A stretch of 64,000 bases of DNA from the NCBI GenBank assembly GCA_027924585.1, contig BSBM01000597.1:3390001-3454000 (forward strand), in the 5' to 3' direction. Positions within the stretch are counted from its first letter, which is position 1. The number at the start of each line of letters is the position of its first letter. Positions 11,922-22,710 of the stretch are shown one piece after another. The position numbers were made by a program, and so were the translations under genes. The notes under the pieces were generated by a model that had not been told where the DNA came from, did not search any database, and was given only the letters and a program-made list of their open reading frames with translations. This DNA is from Larix kaempferi (taxonomy: Eukaryota; Streptophyta; Pinopsida; Pinales; Pinaceae).

Positions 11922-12480
11922 CACTAGTACAAAATGAGATATTAGTGACTATGTGACTAAAAATGTTAGTCACCGCAGTTTTTTCAAGTGAAATACTACC
12001 AAATTTGAGAAATTTTAAGTGATCTAACTAAAAACAACTAACTTAAATGACTAATTTAGTATAGGGATAAAATATATGACTCGATAATAAGTGACAATTA
12101 AAAATAACTAATGTAAATGACTAATTTAGTCCAAAATAAAAATATGAGTAGCTAACAACTACAATAATATGAATTAGTCGTTTACGCTTGCCATTTTTAA
12201 TTGTGTCACTTCAACAATAAAAAAATGTAACTTTGACAGTGATTTTTTACAATTTGCTAAATTTTAACAATGTAGATTGATTCAGAGGCCCCTCTATAGA
12301 TGGATTCAATGACCCTTTTGTAGGGGGTCTCTAAATCCACATGCAATGTTAAAATTTAGTAGATTGTAACGTTATAGATAAATTAAGAGGCCCCCTACAT
12401 CACTCGGCAATGGAAAATTGCAATTTTGATAATTTTCTAAATGTTAACACTATATAACTTATCCACTAAAAATGCTTATT
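11922..12480 (+). mobile_element. CACTA-type transposon terminus, copy B
   Basis: Starts with the same CACTAGTACAAAATGAGA as copy A and stays alignable with it for about 450 bp, including the TTAGTCACCGCAGTTTTTTC-like block and the GGGGTCTCTRAATCCA element. Copies A and B are about 795 bp apart in direct orientation. They could be a tandem duplication of one end or two separate insertions. The end coordinate is where alignment with copy A fades. Confidence 0.6.
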
Positions 12481-12729
12481 TCCAAGTTGATGATATGCCA
12501 CATGCTTTACTTATCAATACAACCTTTCCACTTTTCAGAAGTATCTTGTATTCCTATATCTTCATGCTTTGACTATGTTTCCATTTTAGTAATATTTCAA
12601 GCCATGTGATATTCCTCTAGCCTCACTCTTGCCTCTTCATTCAATCGATATATGTATGTTTTTCCACTTTAGATCTTCCAAAGGAAATGCTACCATCTTG
12701 GATGTTATTACCTAAACTATAATATAATT

Positions 12730-13020
12730 AAACAATTATTATCATTAAATGTGTATAATTCCATATGCATAATTGTTGTGAATATTAATCGGAAGTTGGA
12801 TCCTTAACTCAATATAACATAATATATAATTCTTATATATTATATAATATATAATTATTATATATATTATAGTTAATATGTTATATATATTAGTAATTAT
12901 TATATTATATCATATGTTATAAATAAATTAATAAATAATTTATATACAATATTAAAGTTAATATAATATACTATTATATATAGTTAATACATTAGCATAT
13001 ACCATATAACATTATTGGAG
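12730..13020. repeat. AT-rich low-complexity tract
   Basis: Almost pure A/T made of TATA, ATTATAT and TTAATA words with many short palindromes. No coding content or transposon terminus was identified. Confidence 0.6.
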
Positions 13021-13147
13021 CATTATCAATGTAGGAAGACACTATAATGGATGAACATGATTAAGGTGCACTTATTTATAATGGATGGACATGATCTTTA
13101 AAGGTGCACTTATGTTTTTGGGATGTTCAATCTTTAGATGTTAAAAT

Positions 13148-13789
13148 TTAGAAAATGGATTAGTAAAAGTATTAGTATGCATTAATAAAATTGTTTTTAA
13201 ATGTTTTCTGAAAGGGAGTAGTTTAGGCCAGATTAATAATGTAATTTCGTGGTTTATGTGGTTTTATTTGGCATTAGGAAAGGCAAAAAAAATAGTATAT
13301 TTAGTAAAGATAATCTATTTTGTAGTTTTTTTAAGTAAAAAATATATGTAAAAGTATATTTTTATTCTTCAATATTATAAAATATAATGTTATTTTTAAT
13401 TGAAAAAATTGATCTATATTTTACTAAATAGACAAACATAAATTTTCCTCACCTTATTCATTGAATTTTCTAACTATTAGAAAATATACTAGTAGAAAGT
13501 ATTAGCATGGAGTACTAATGTTGTTTTCACATGTTTTGTGAAAGGGAGTAGTTTAGGCAAAGATGAATAATGTAATTTTGTGGCTTTATTTGGCACCAAG
13601 ACAAGCAAAAAAAAATGGTACATTTAGTTGAGATAATCTATTTTGTAATTTTTTTTAGAAGGCAGTAGAGATTCTAAAAAATACATATAAATGTATATTT
13701 TATTCTTTCAATATTATAGAAAATAATGTTATCTTTGATGGGAAAAATTGACGTATATTTTACAAAATAGATAAACATAAATTTTCCTC
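13148..13789. repeat. About 330-bp tandem duplication
   Basis: Two diverged copies (13148-13476 and 13477-13789), each starting TTAGAAAAT. Each contains GAAAGGGAGTAGTTTAGGC, then AATGTAATTT, GATAATCTATTTTGTA and a TTTTCCTCACCTTATTCATTG end. Several indels separate the copies. No coding capacity was seen. Confidence 0.75.
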
Positions 13790-13967
13790 ACCTTATTCAT
13801 TGAATTTTCTAACATGTCTACTAAAATTTAACTATACGATATATAATCTAACAAATAACTTAGATTAATAAATTTGTGACCTTATTCATTGAATTTTCTA
13901 ACATGTCTACTAAAATTTAACTATATGATATATAATCTAACAAATAACTTAGATTAATAAATTTGTG
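13790..13967. repeat. 89-bp near-perfect tandem duplication
   Basis: Units 13790-13878 and 13879-13967 appear to differ at one base (TACGATA versus TATGATA). Near-identity suggests a recent slippage or repair event laid over the older 330-bp duplication to the left. Confidence 0.9.
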
Positions 13968-15124
13968 GTGGAAATGATTGAAGGCTTGATTCTTGATGAT
14001 ATCATTCTTAAGTTGGGTTTTCAAGGTCATTTGGTTTGTTAGAGGTATTGGAAATGGGAAACGAGACACCCATTCTGAGATACAACCCTCACCTTGTTAT
14101 TAATGATCTATCCAAATATTTTGTTTGGAAATTAGTTAAATCCAAGAAAAAGGTATGGGCTCTTCTTGTTATGAATCCTTTGAAAGCTTTTCTTGAAAAA
14201 AAAAAATATTTCCTTGGTTTTTTTTATTAGAGCAACTTAATAAACTTTTCGATAATAAATTACCCACCAAAAAACAACCAAAATACAAGACATGTCAAGA
14301 TGGCCCTAATCTAATATTTTGGTGCTAAAATGTGAAAATTTCATGACCATGGTTTCAGGAGATCAAAGTGCTTCCCTTATTCTATTGTTGTTTACCCTTA
14401 TTTCATTTTCAAACCCCAACTGGAATTGGATATTTCGTCTCCCTTTTCTAGCATAGATTCTTGGGTAGATTGTGGAAGACTCTTTCCGGCTGGTGCATGG
14501 TGGGTTGGCCTTCATGGCCAAGTACAAATTTTCTCATAGAGACTGTAGATTGTTTATTCAAATTTATCCTTGATCCTTATGAACGTCGCTAGGGTTTTGT
14601 AGAGGAAGATTATTGGTTTGAATTTGCAGATCTGTTCTTTTAACAAGGAAATCGCTTGAGCAAGGAAATTAATATACCTTTATATACATGTGCATGACTG
14701 TGTTCAATGCCAAACAAATTGTTGAATGGATATTTGTCTTCATATCACTTGAAGAGATTGGTTGAGAGATAATCAAGGTATTGCACAAATATCGATACTC
14801 TCAATGTTTTGTGATTGCCATATCAAGATCCTCCACATGGTTTACTGTGATTTAGATCATATATTTTTTGCTACTTCTATTGTATTAAACCCCTTTAACA
14901 TTTATATGAAGTCCAATTCAAATTCGAATCTAGGGAGGATTGCAAGTTAACAGTGCAACAAAAGGAGACATGGAGATCTGAGAACTCCCTCAGTCTCGAC
15001 ATGGAGATACTCTGCAACACGACTAGGTTGGAAGCTCCTCCCTGCTTGCCTCCATCTCAGTACATAGGTTGTCGTGAGACTAAGCCAGGAGTGGATAATG
15101 GGACCAATATTTCTTAACTAATGA
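13968..15124. other. Intergenic, nothing recognised
   Basis: The open frames at 14036-14230 and 14762-14950 show no motif, low-complexity lysine runs and no splice context. No repeat partner was found within the window. Confidence 0.4.
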
Positions 15125-15226
15125 TTCACATTCAACTTTGTTCCATATGCACGCCAAATGTTTGATGAAATGTTCAAACAAAATGCGGTCTCATGGAATG
15201 TGATGGTTGCAGGATATGCACTGTAA
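15125..15226 (+). pseudogene. Single pentatricopeptide repeat (PPR) remnant
   Basis: Between stop codons at 15122 and 15224 the frame reads ARQMFDEMFKQNAVSWNVMV then AGYA. This is a textbook plant PPR unit (A-x-x-[LM]-FDEM-...-[NV]-V-SWN-x-M-[IV]-AGYA). Real PPR proteins have many such units in one long exon and bind organellar RNA. Only about one unit survives here and no adjacent motif is visible in any frame, so it is a fossil fragment. Confidence 0.65.
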
Positions 15227-15534
15227 TATTGTTGTGACCATGTACTTCTTGGCCTGCACTATGATGTGCACCCCTATTCCTTTCCTTAGAAAATTCAATG
15301 CATTGTTTCCAAGTTTGCAATATGACTCATGAAAGTCTTATTGGAATTACCATCAACATCAGGAATGGGCTTGCATTGTTTCCTTGATTTTTTTAATCTT
15401 CTCACTCTTTATTATGTCTATGAAATATTATATTAAGTGGTCGGTGCAGCATATTTTTCCAGCTTACAAAGTTTAACTTTGCAAAAACATTTGAATTTTG
15501 CCTTGATTTTTGAAGCGTGGATTTCAGTCACCAT

Positions 15535-15865
15535 GTGCCCGGTATGTCAGCCTGTCAATGTACGCTAGGCTAGGATGGGACCCTTCTCCGGTCTCCTTTG
15601 ACTGGACTCCGGTACCGTCCCCATCCCCCTCCGCTGGATCGCCAGACTGACACTCCTGAATCCAGATTGCGGATCTCCAAGTGGGCCAAGGCTCCTCTGT
15701 CGACGTGAAGCCAACCAGTTAATGCAGCTCGGGTGTTCGTGAAAGCAACACCCTCCAGGTTGGTGAGAGAGTCCCATCGCTGTGAACTCCGCGAACTGGT
15801 ATCCTAGTCCTATCTCCTGCAACTCCCTTCGCTCCGACCTCCGCGAAGACGAAGACTCCACAACC
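15535..15865. other. CpG-rich block abutting a glucanase fragment
   Basis: About 330 bp with clearly higher G+C and many intact CpGs (for example TCGACG, CTCCGCGAA, CCTTCGCTCCGACC), against AT-rich flanks. Open frames cross it on the minus strand (15565-15957), but the translated sequence matches no family I know. In a methylated plant genome CpGs decay, so the block may be recent, unmethylated or formerly coding. Its right edge sits where GH17 similarity stops. Confidence 0.5.
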
Positions 15866-16114
15866 GACAACTGAACTGTGAATGTTTTGGATAGCACGAA
15901 CCAGCTTAGACCATCTATCCTGATTATTGTAGTTGGTGAGGATTTCATTTCCAACAATTATGGCATTAATTCTAGTTGCAGGGTAGTGTGCTAGAACACT
16001 GCGTTTAACCCACTCATCAACATTCAATATGTTGGATGCAACGGTCGGAATCTCCTCATTCTTCACAGCTATTACAACTGAGAGACCCATGTTGACCAAT
16101 GCAGTGAGAAATTT
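15866..16114 (-). pseudogene. Glucan endo-1,3-beta-glucosidase (GH17) fragment
   Basis: The minus-strand frame gives LVNMGLSVVIAVKNEEIP, then DEWVKRSVLAHYPATRINAI, IVGNEIL and LVRAIQNIHSSVV. This corresponds to the middle of plant GH17 glucanases, whose G-N-E supplies the catalytic acid/base (here VGNE). Family members hydrolyse 1,3-beta-glucans in wall or vacuole and are usually 330-480 residues long. Only about 80 residues are present. A stop (TAG at 16115-16117) lies just upstream and similarity ends abruptly at the CpG-rich block. The signal peptide, the nucleophile region and the rest of the barrel are absent, so this is a gene fragment. Confidence 0.75.
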
Positions 16115-16419
16115 CTACTCCCTTTCTAAGTCACTGTATTGAGATCCTTGTTAGGTTTTAAAAAATTGCCTTTCATACAGAAAGCGCAGCTACAACAAGA
16201 ATCCCCAGTTTTCTAAATTTGGTATACCATCCATTTCAGTTTTCAATATAGATTTTCAATATCATTATTTACGAGCTCTCAAGCCTTGTTTATCCATATC
16301 CCTGTAATGGAAGCCCTGGAAGAAGCAAAAAAGAATGCTTGATCTGAATTTATTTTTATTTTTGGGGGTTTGTTTGGATTTGCATTTAGGGTTGACAATT
16401 TATGGTGCTGTTAACAAGA

Positions 16420-18220
16420 ATGGTTGTTGATTTACCTCCTTCCTTTGGATGGGTTGTCTTGGCTGCTATGGTATACTTCGTGCTCAATATCTGGATGGTC
16501 GTTCAGGTTGGAAAGGCTAGAAAACGGTATTTATAATTATATCACAATTGCTTAGGTTCTTTCTTAGTAGAAATACAAATCTAAAATGTGAATATTATGA
16601 AAGGATGAAATATTTTGAGGTTATTGTGGTTTGAAAAATATTTATACTTTATATACTATCAATCCATATACATGAACTTATTTCAGATTGCGATATACTA
16701 CCAATTCATACCGTTGAATATGAACTACTTATTTCAAATTGCAATATACTATCAATCTATATACAAATTCTGTTGAATACGAATTTATTTCAAAGTGTAT
16801 AAAATATGAAATATGGGGATATTTTTATGTTGAAAATTTGTCAAAGTAGTGAAATTAGAATTTGAGAATTTGAATTAAAATCCCCTTTGTATCCTTAAAC
16901 AACCTATTTGCAGGTGTAGTGATCCATAACAAATTTTACACAAAATGAAAGCTTAAACAATGTTGAAATGAAGTATATGTGAATTTTGTTGTTAAAGACT
17001 TTTACAGTGCGTAAGATTGTTTTTCATTGCTTTCAGATTCACTGTGTAAAATTTATTGCAGTCCATGTTTGGGCCCTGGTGCCATAAGCGTGAATTATTG
17101 GATAAATTCTTTCTTGAATTTTTGCTAAATCGTGAATTTAATATTCATGAAACAGGTGAAATATTGGCATTTGGTAGTAGATAGCCCTTAATTTTTTTCT
17201 TTCCCGTCTACAGATATGGTGTCCATTGAAAGTGAGAACAAGGATGCACACATGTTCAACTTTATCCAGGTTTGTTTTTTGTTTCTAATATTCAACTCTT
17301 TTGTTTCTTTTTATGCCAATACTTATAAATTCTTATTCCAGTTGTGGTTGAAGATTTTTTTGTTTCTAATATTCAACTTTTGTGTTTCTTTTCATGCCAA
17401 TAATTATCAATTCTTATTCCAGTTGTGGTTGAATATTTTTTTGTTTCTAATATTCAAACTTTTTTTTTCTTTTTATGCCAATACTTATCAATTCTTATTC
17501 AAGTTGTGGTTGAATATTTTTAGACAAAGTTGCTGCTGGATATTATTTATATTAGCTGTGTATTTTTATGTTTGACTAATTGTTGATTGTTTGGTTACAG
17601 AGAGGACATCAGAACAGTATGGAAGTGATGCCTTTGTTCTTTTTGTTTCTCATTTTGGGTGGTTTACAGGTACTGTATCTTTCAATTGGTTGTATTGTAT
17701 TTTATACAGTGAGATCAGGCTTGGTAGGTTCCTGATCTAATTAGGAGGAGTAATTGTGGAAGTAGGGTGTAGTTTCCAACCTCATGTTAAGTTACAGGTC
17801 TGCTGCACAGGAGGATGTACAATATCCTGTAAAATATAGAATTAAGAACTATTGGTTTTAGTTATTATCATTTGCATTTTTATTGACTTATCCCTTTGGA
17901 TTTGGATATTCCCACATGCAGCACCCTTTAGCCTCTGCCATTTTGGCTGTAATGTATTCTGTAGCACGCTATTTCTACTTCACAGGCTATGAAACAGGGG
18001 TTCGTAAGAATAGATTGACTTACAGGTATGCATATCTTGACATCCTTAGCTTAGAAATAAAATAGTGGGACATTTTTCATAGCTTGAAATTAAAAAAAAA
18101 TAAATTATTTTGTGATTTTGTGTGTGCAGGGAATGCAACATGTTTTCCTTGTTCGGATTGATGTTCTGCACTCTCTCATGGGCAGGGCATCTTTTATTCA
18201 AAGCTCCCAACTATGCATAG
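16420..18220 (+). pseudogene. MGST3: Microsomal glutathione S-transferase 3-like gene, exon 2 frameshifted
   Basis: Five exons follow GT..AG rules: 16420-16526, 17214-17269, 17601-17669, 17922-18025 and 18130-18220 (stop TAG). They encode a MAPEG-family membrane enzyme. Exon 1 holds the first membrane helix (FGWVVLAAMVYFVLNIW) and the QVGKARK loop. Exon 2 gives IESENKDAHMFNFIQ, exon 3 RGHQNSMEVMPLFF with the R-x-H-x-N glutathione-site signature, exon 4 VARYFYFTGYETG, and exon 5 the last helix. Phases agree throughout except within exon 2. After RYGV (17214-17223) the frame breaks, and the usual YPT-type stretch of about seven residues is missing. A 20-nt loss fits, and the resulting frame stops after about 40 residues. 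Restored length would be about 148 residues, normal for MGST3. An in-frame upstream ATG at 16402 also exists. Being intron-containing, it is not a retrocopy. An assembly error is possible. Confidence 0.85.
17278..17523. repeat. 81-bp tandem triplication in MGST3 intron 2
   Basis: Units at 17278-17358, 17359-17439 and 17440-about 17520 each begin TTTGTTTCTAATATTCAA, continue TTTATGCCAATACTTAT and end CAGTTGTGGTTGAA. The array opens the intron right after the exon 2 donor. The 119-codon open frame through exon 2 and the array is an artefact of the repeat lacking stops. Confidence 0.85.
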
Positions 18221-19440
18221 AAGAATCTTATGTCTAATACTAGCCAGAGCCACAAATTTTCCAAAGGAAAGGGAACGTTTTCTTATTTTTGGGAAAGAAT
18301 TGATTGTACTTACTCTTAGTTATTTCTTAGTTCCTAAGACAATAGTATTTCAATTGTGATGATGTTAATCATTGGAAATTCTGGTTGAGTGCTTAAGGTC
18401 TAATAATTATTTTATTTTCTACATATTAAATCATTTTCACTTTCAGGATCTACATAGTTATTATAACTTGCAATCCTTATAGGAGCATTGAAATTTGGCT
18501 TTTAGAATTCTCTTTCTTTTTCAATCTAAATCAATAGAGGCATATATGACATGTTTGTTTGATTTCAGTTGTAATCATGTTGAATATTTTCAAGAGGTCT
18601 ACGATTGAATATTTTCATTATTATGAATTATCTTTTTCCAATGTTAGTGGAGGTCTATCATTGAATATTTTCATTATCATGAACTGTCCTTTTACAATCT
18701 CAGTCCAAGTGGTGCTCGTGACATGGGTCTCTCTTAATATGTGGGATGTGTTAGGGTAAGTATTTATTTCAGTTCATTTAATAAACTGTTATGTTAAAAT
18801 GCAACATCTATGCATAAATGTTCTGGATATTTTTCCTAACAATATGTGGGATGTCTCATGTAGTAGAGTTGGTTTTTGATTGGACATGAGCTTATTGGGA
18901 TCCAATTTGGAAGGTTTTTGACTATTGGAATGCTCCGAGTTAGGTTTCTATTACATATGAGCTTATTAGGTCCAGTTTTGAAAGATATTTTACAATGGAA
19001 AACTCTGAATGTGATGTTGCTTGGTTTTGTTAGGATACTTATTAAAGTTTAAAGTTAGGATACTATTTTGCTCTATCAAATAAATTGATGGCTCTCCTTG
19101 CACATTACTCATCTTGCAAAGTGCCACTATGTAAATTTTTTTGATTTTGATATTCATGGTTACAACTACATTAGAATCTATTTTTTGAACTGACAGACCC
19201 CATTTGGCTATGCCAAGTTTTCAGCTTTTGTTTTGGCAATGTATATAGAACTATGTTTATATCACTTTCTGGCTTTATATACTCATCACATGATCTACAT
19301 TATGCTTTCACCTGGATTATATTGTTGTGTTTGTTTCTCTCTTGCTTTGAAACTAAATGCATTGTTGTGGCTTGTCAATGCAACTTGGTCAAATCTATGC
19401 AGTTGTTTATGTTATAAAAAAAATGCTATTGCACCAAGAG
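18221..19440. other. Downstream of MGST3: no gene recognised
   Basis: AT-rich sequence following the MGST3 stop, with no clear AATAAA signal. Near 18590-18680 a short sequence (ATTGAATATTTTCATTAT) occurs twice. No coding motif was found. Confidence 0.35.
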
Positions 19441-19445
19441 TGATG

Positions 19446-19955
19446 TCACTGGCACATGGAATCGATACTCTTCGCAAATTCCTTCCTTCCAATCTATCTC
19501 TATTTGAAAATATGTTCACCTATTTGTGCAAACTATGTGCATTTTCACTCTTTCCTTTTTTAAAGATGCATATTCAATTTCAGAACATGTCTTTCATTAC
19601 AATTACACATGAAATTGATTCTCCTTGTAAAAACTTTCCTTCCAGCCTGTCTTTGTTTCAAAAGATGTTATTATGAATTTACATGTGAACTCTTGTTTAA
19701 AAATTATATTAGGAAATGAAATTTTTTCTCTTTGCAAAGTCTTACATGTCTCTGTTTCAAAAATGTGTTGCTTGTATCATGGATTCAGCTATTTGTGGAA
19801 ACTCTTGTTTAAAAATAAGATTAGGACATGAAATTGGTTCTCTTTGCAAAGTCTTGATCCATCTTTGTTTCAAAACATGTCATGCTTGTATCTCTGATAT
19901 CTCATCCTTTCATTTTCTTAAAGATACATGCTTGATTTCAAAACATGTTCCGAGT
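19446..19955. repeat. Degenerate tandem array, about 110-160-bp units
   Basis: At least four copies start near 19446, 19609, 19708 and 19826. Each has a GACATGAAATTGRTTCTCTTTG-type head (split here as ACATGAAATT and TTCTCTTTGCAAA) and a TCTTTGTTTCAAAA core; some add ACTCTTGTTTAAAAAT. The long open frames at 19233-19676 and 19716-20006 run through the array and are not protein-like. Confidence 0.65.
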
Positions 19956-21595
19956 TCTATTAAGGCTAATGTCATTTACATGTTCTTAACTTGTCCTTAC
20001 CAATGAAATGCAATTCATGTTTGTTCTACACTACTATTCCCTCTATATGTCCCAGTAAACTGCTACAATAACTACTTCACCACAACTGTTTTCTTCTGCA
20101 TTGATCCATGGATCCTGTCACAGACTATTACTGAGGTGCACAAAATTCAAGAGGTGCCCTTCATGTCTTTTCTTGCTTTTGTTGTGTTTCCAGTGGTTTA
20201 ATTTTCACAAGACATTAGCTGGGACTATAAGGATATGGTGCAACTTGTATATCGTATGTGGTAGAAGTCAAGCTTCTTGATCTGGAAAAATGTGGTGCCC
20301 TTCCATTGGTTTGGAGCTTAGGTACATTAAATTCAATTATTTTAAAAGACACTAGTTGAAGTGCATGCCTTTCACTAGCCATTTACATACTTTAGCAACT
20401 AGTGGTCACATTCTATTCAATTGTGCTGAAATTTTCAGTGCAAATTGTCAAAATGCAAAGGCAATGTTAATTTCCTTTCGCTATGTCTTTGAACTGCATT
20501 TAAAAACTCTAAAGTCTATTTTCATGCTCTGTAATAGACATTGTCACATGAAGCTCTTCTTTCCCTTGGAAACGCTACCTTCCCTTTGTGCTTATAATGC
20601 CACATTGGCATCAATCAATGACCACAAGTCACCACAAATATAATGCGCTAGCTTTAGGTGAAAGATATAATGTTCTATGTTAGAGGTTATCCAAGATGCT
20701 TTGGGTTCTTCTAATTTCACCACACACTACAACGATACCCAATCTCTGGATGACTCTATATTTTAACCTACTATAGATACAATGCTTAATCCATTCATCT
20801 CTCCATATTTTATTACAATGTTTAATGACAATGAACAAATGGATAATCTAATTTTCTTTGTTTCTTTTATAAAAGTATAAATCACCCACTCTTTTCTCTC
20901 TTTTAGCTCATAGTTTTTCAAATTGGTGAGTCTTTTCACATATTTCCCTTCTGTACATGACAACAATTTATGTCTACGATCCGTCTATTGAATTTTATAC
21001 TCTATTTATGTTGTTTGTCTTGATAGGGAATGCAGAATCTCATTGGCTTCATATACAATGCACTAGACACCCCTCTAAGTAGTAGAAGTTTCTATATGAA
21101 GCAACGACGTCTGGTCAATCTAATGGTTCCACTCGTAGCATATAGGGTTGAAGGGTAGGCATTCCCCTAATGCATATCGGTTATTTTACCGCCATGATAT
21201 TGACCTCAGTCACGCCTCTGAAATCAGGTTATTATTATCATCACCTTTTTAATCGAAAGATGTGTTGGCTCTAAAATGACATAGGGAATTCATCGTGACT
21301 CGTCTGGTTGACTAACTAGGAACAAGTTGGTAGATGAAGTAAGTGTTAAAAATAAAGTCAGTAGTTCTCTCCCTTCACAGGATTTTGAATTTTTTCGTGT
21401 ATGGTAAAGCTACAAAAGAGTAGAAGGATATGCAATAAATTGACACTTTTCTTGGATATACTCGAAGTATGTATTTATGTTTATCCCTTGCAATTGAAGA
21501 GGAGTTGCATGTTCAATTTCAATGTCTAGAAAGCTTGCATGTATTTCAATTTATGGTGTTTATCTTACCAGATTCTCCTTTATATGCAAAATGAA
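19956..21595. other. Intergenic, nothing recognised
   Basis: No family motif in any frame. A GATAG|GGAATGCAG sequence near 21025 resembles a splice acceptor with about 45 open codons behind it, but nothing supports an exon. Confidence 0.3.
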
Positions 21596-21735
21596 TTGAT
21601 CTGAAACTTTTCTAGAGGAAACAAGAATTTTTCCATGGACTTAAACATTTTTCAGGTACTGAGAACAAAGACTAGTGTGCATGTTTTTCTTAAATAAAAT
21701 CATCGTTCTACTCTGAAAACATTGATCATTAACCT
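21596..21735. repeat. Dispersed repeat, copy 1
   Basis: About 140 bp containing TTGATCTGAAA, TTCCATGGACTT, ACATTTTTCAGG and CTGAAAACATTGA, matched in the same order and orientation at about 22577-22710. The pair brackets the 22-kb tandem duplication. Confidence 0.6.
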
Positions 21736-22022
21736 CTCTGCTACATCCCACAGTAGTAGAGCAAAGCAAAAAATAGATAGAAAACTTTGCCACAAAATGA
21801 AAATATAAAGAACAAAGAGGTTCAAGATCTCTTGTTTCCTCTCCATGGCAGCAAGTCTTCCATCCACTGGCATGTGTTTTGGTTGTGACAATAGCCCAAT
21901 TTTCTCTTTCATTATTTCCCTATCTCCTTTACTCCTTCTGTCATTTCCTTAAATGATTTTGACTGTTAAATCACCAAAGGTGCTTTGGTTTAGGGGTACA
22001 TTGCTGACTCAATGTCACCTCT

Positions 22023-22420
22023 TCTAACATTTTTCTGACCAATTCCATTACAAACCATACCTCCCTTCTTTGAGGTTATTGTTACCCCCAAAATACAATA
22101 ATTTGAGGACTTCAACTCTCATTTAGTGTTTGGTTTTGGTGATAGTTCTAACTGAATGTCTTGTCTATGCATCTTGTGCAGTCTCTTTCTCTAGCTCTGA
22201 TCAGGATCTTTCACATCATCTAACTTTTTTCCGACCCATTCCATTACAAATCATACCTACCCACTTTGGAAGTTTTTGTCCCCCAAAATACAACAGTTTG
22301 AGGACTTCATCTCTTGCCTAGTGTTTCATTCTGGTGATAGTTCTAATTGAGTCTCTTGTCTCATGCTCTTGTGCAGCCTCTTTCTACGGATCTGATTAGA
22401 ATCTTTCTCTTTCCCTACTC
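22023..22420. repeat. 196-bp tandem duplication
   Basis: Units 22023-22218 and 22219-about 22420. Shared landmarks are TTCCATTACAAA, CCCCCAAAATACAA, TTTGAGGACTTCA, GTGATAGTTCTAA and TCTTGTGCAG. Units differ by scattered substitutions and small indels. No coding role was seen. Confidence 0.8.
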
Positions 22421-22576
22421 AGAATTTAGGATCTTTCTCCTATCAGGATCTAGGATCTTGGTCAACATCTACCTAACCTTTTGATTTGGAACCGATTAGG
22501 CTTTCACTCTAACCCTGCACTTTATTTTCTTCAAGCTACCCATGCCATAGTTAATCAAGGTATTGGTGCCCTGATA

Positions 22577-22710
22577 CCCTTGATCTGAAATATTTTATGA
22601 GGAAATGAGAATTTTCCCATGGACTTGGACATATTTCAGGGAGTGACTGCTATGGAGGCTTTTCCTAAAGAAAATCACAGGTCTACATTGAAAACATTGA
22701 CCTCTAATTT
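22577..22710. repeat. Dispersed repeat, copy 2
   Basis: Partner of 21596-21735 with the same landmarks (TTGATCTGAAA, CCATGGACTTGG, ATATTTCAGG, TTGAAAACATTGACC). Confidence 0.6.

Noticed and set aside
12810-13000. AT-rich palindromic tract as replication origin or matrix attachment site
   Set aside because: Composition alone does not support a function in a plant nuclear genome.
19233-20006. Long open frames with Cys/Phe-rich translation
   Set aside because: They run through a degenerate tandem array, have no domain and mostly reflect T-rich repeat units.
21025-21160. Possible exon after GATAG acceptor-like site, and a second at 24061-24125
   Set aside because: Splice-like borders alone are too common in AT-rich DNA; no family similarity and no connecting exons.
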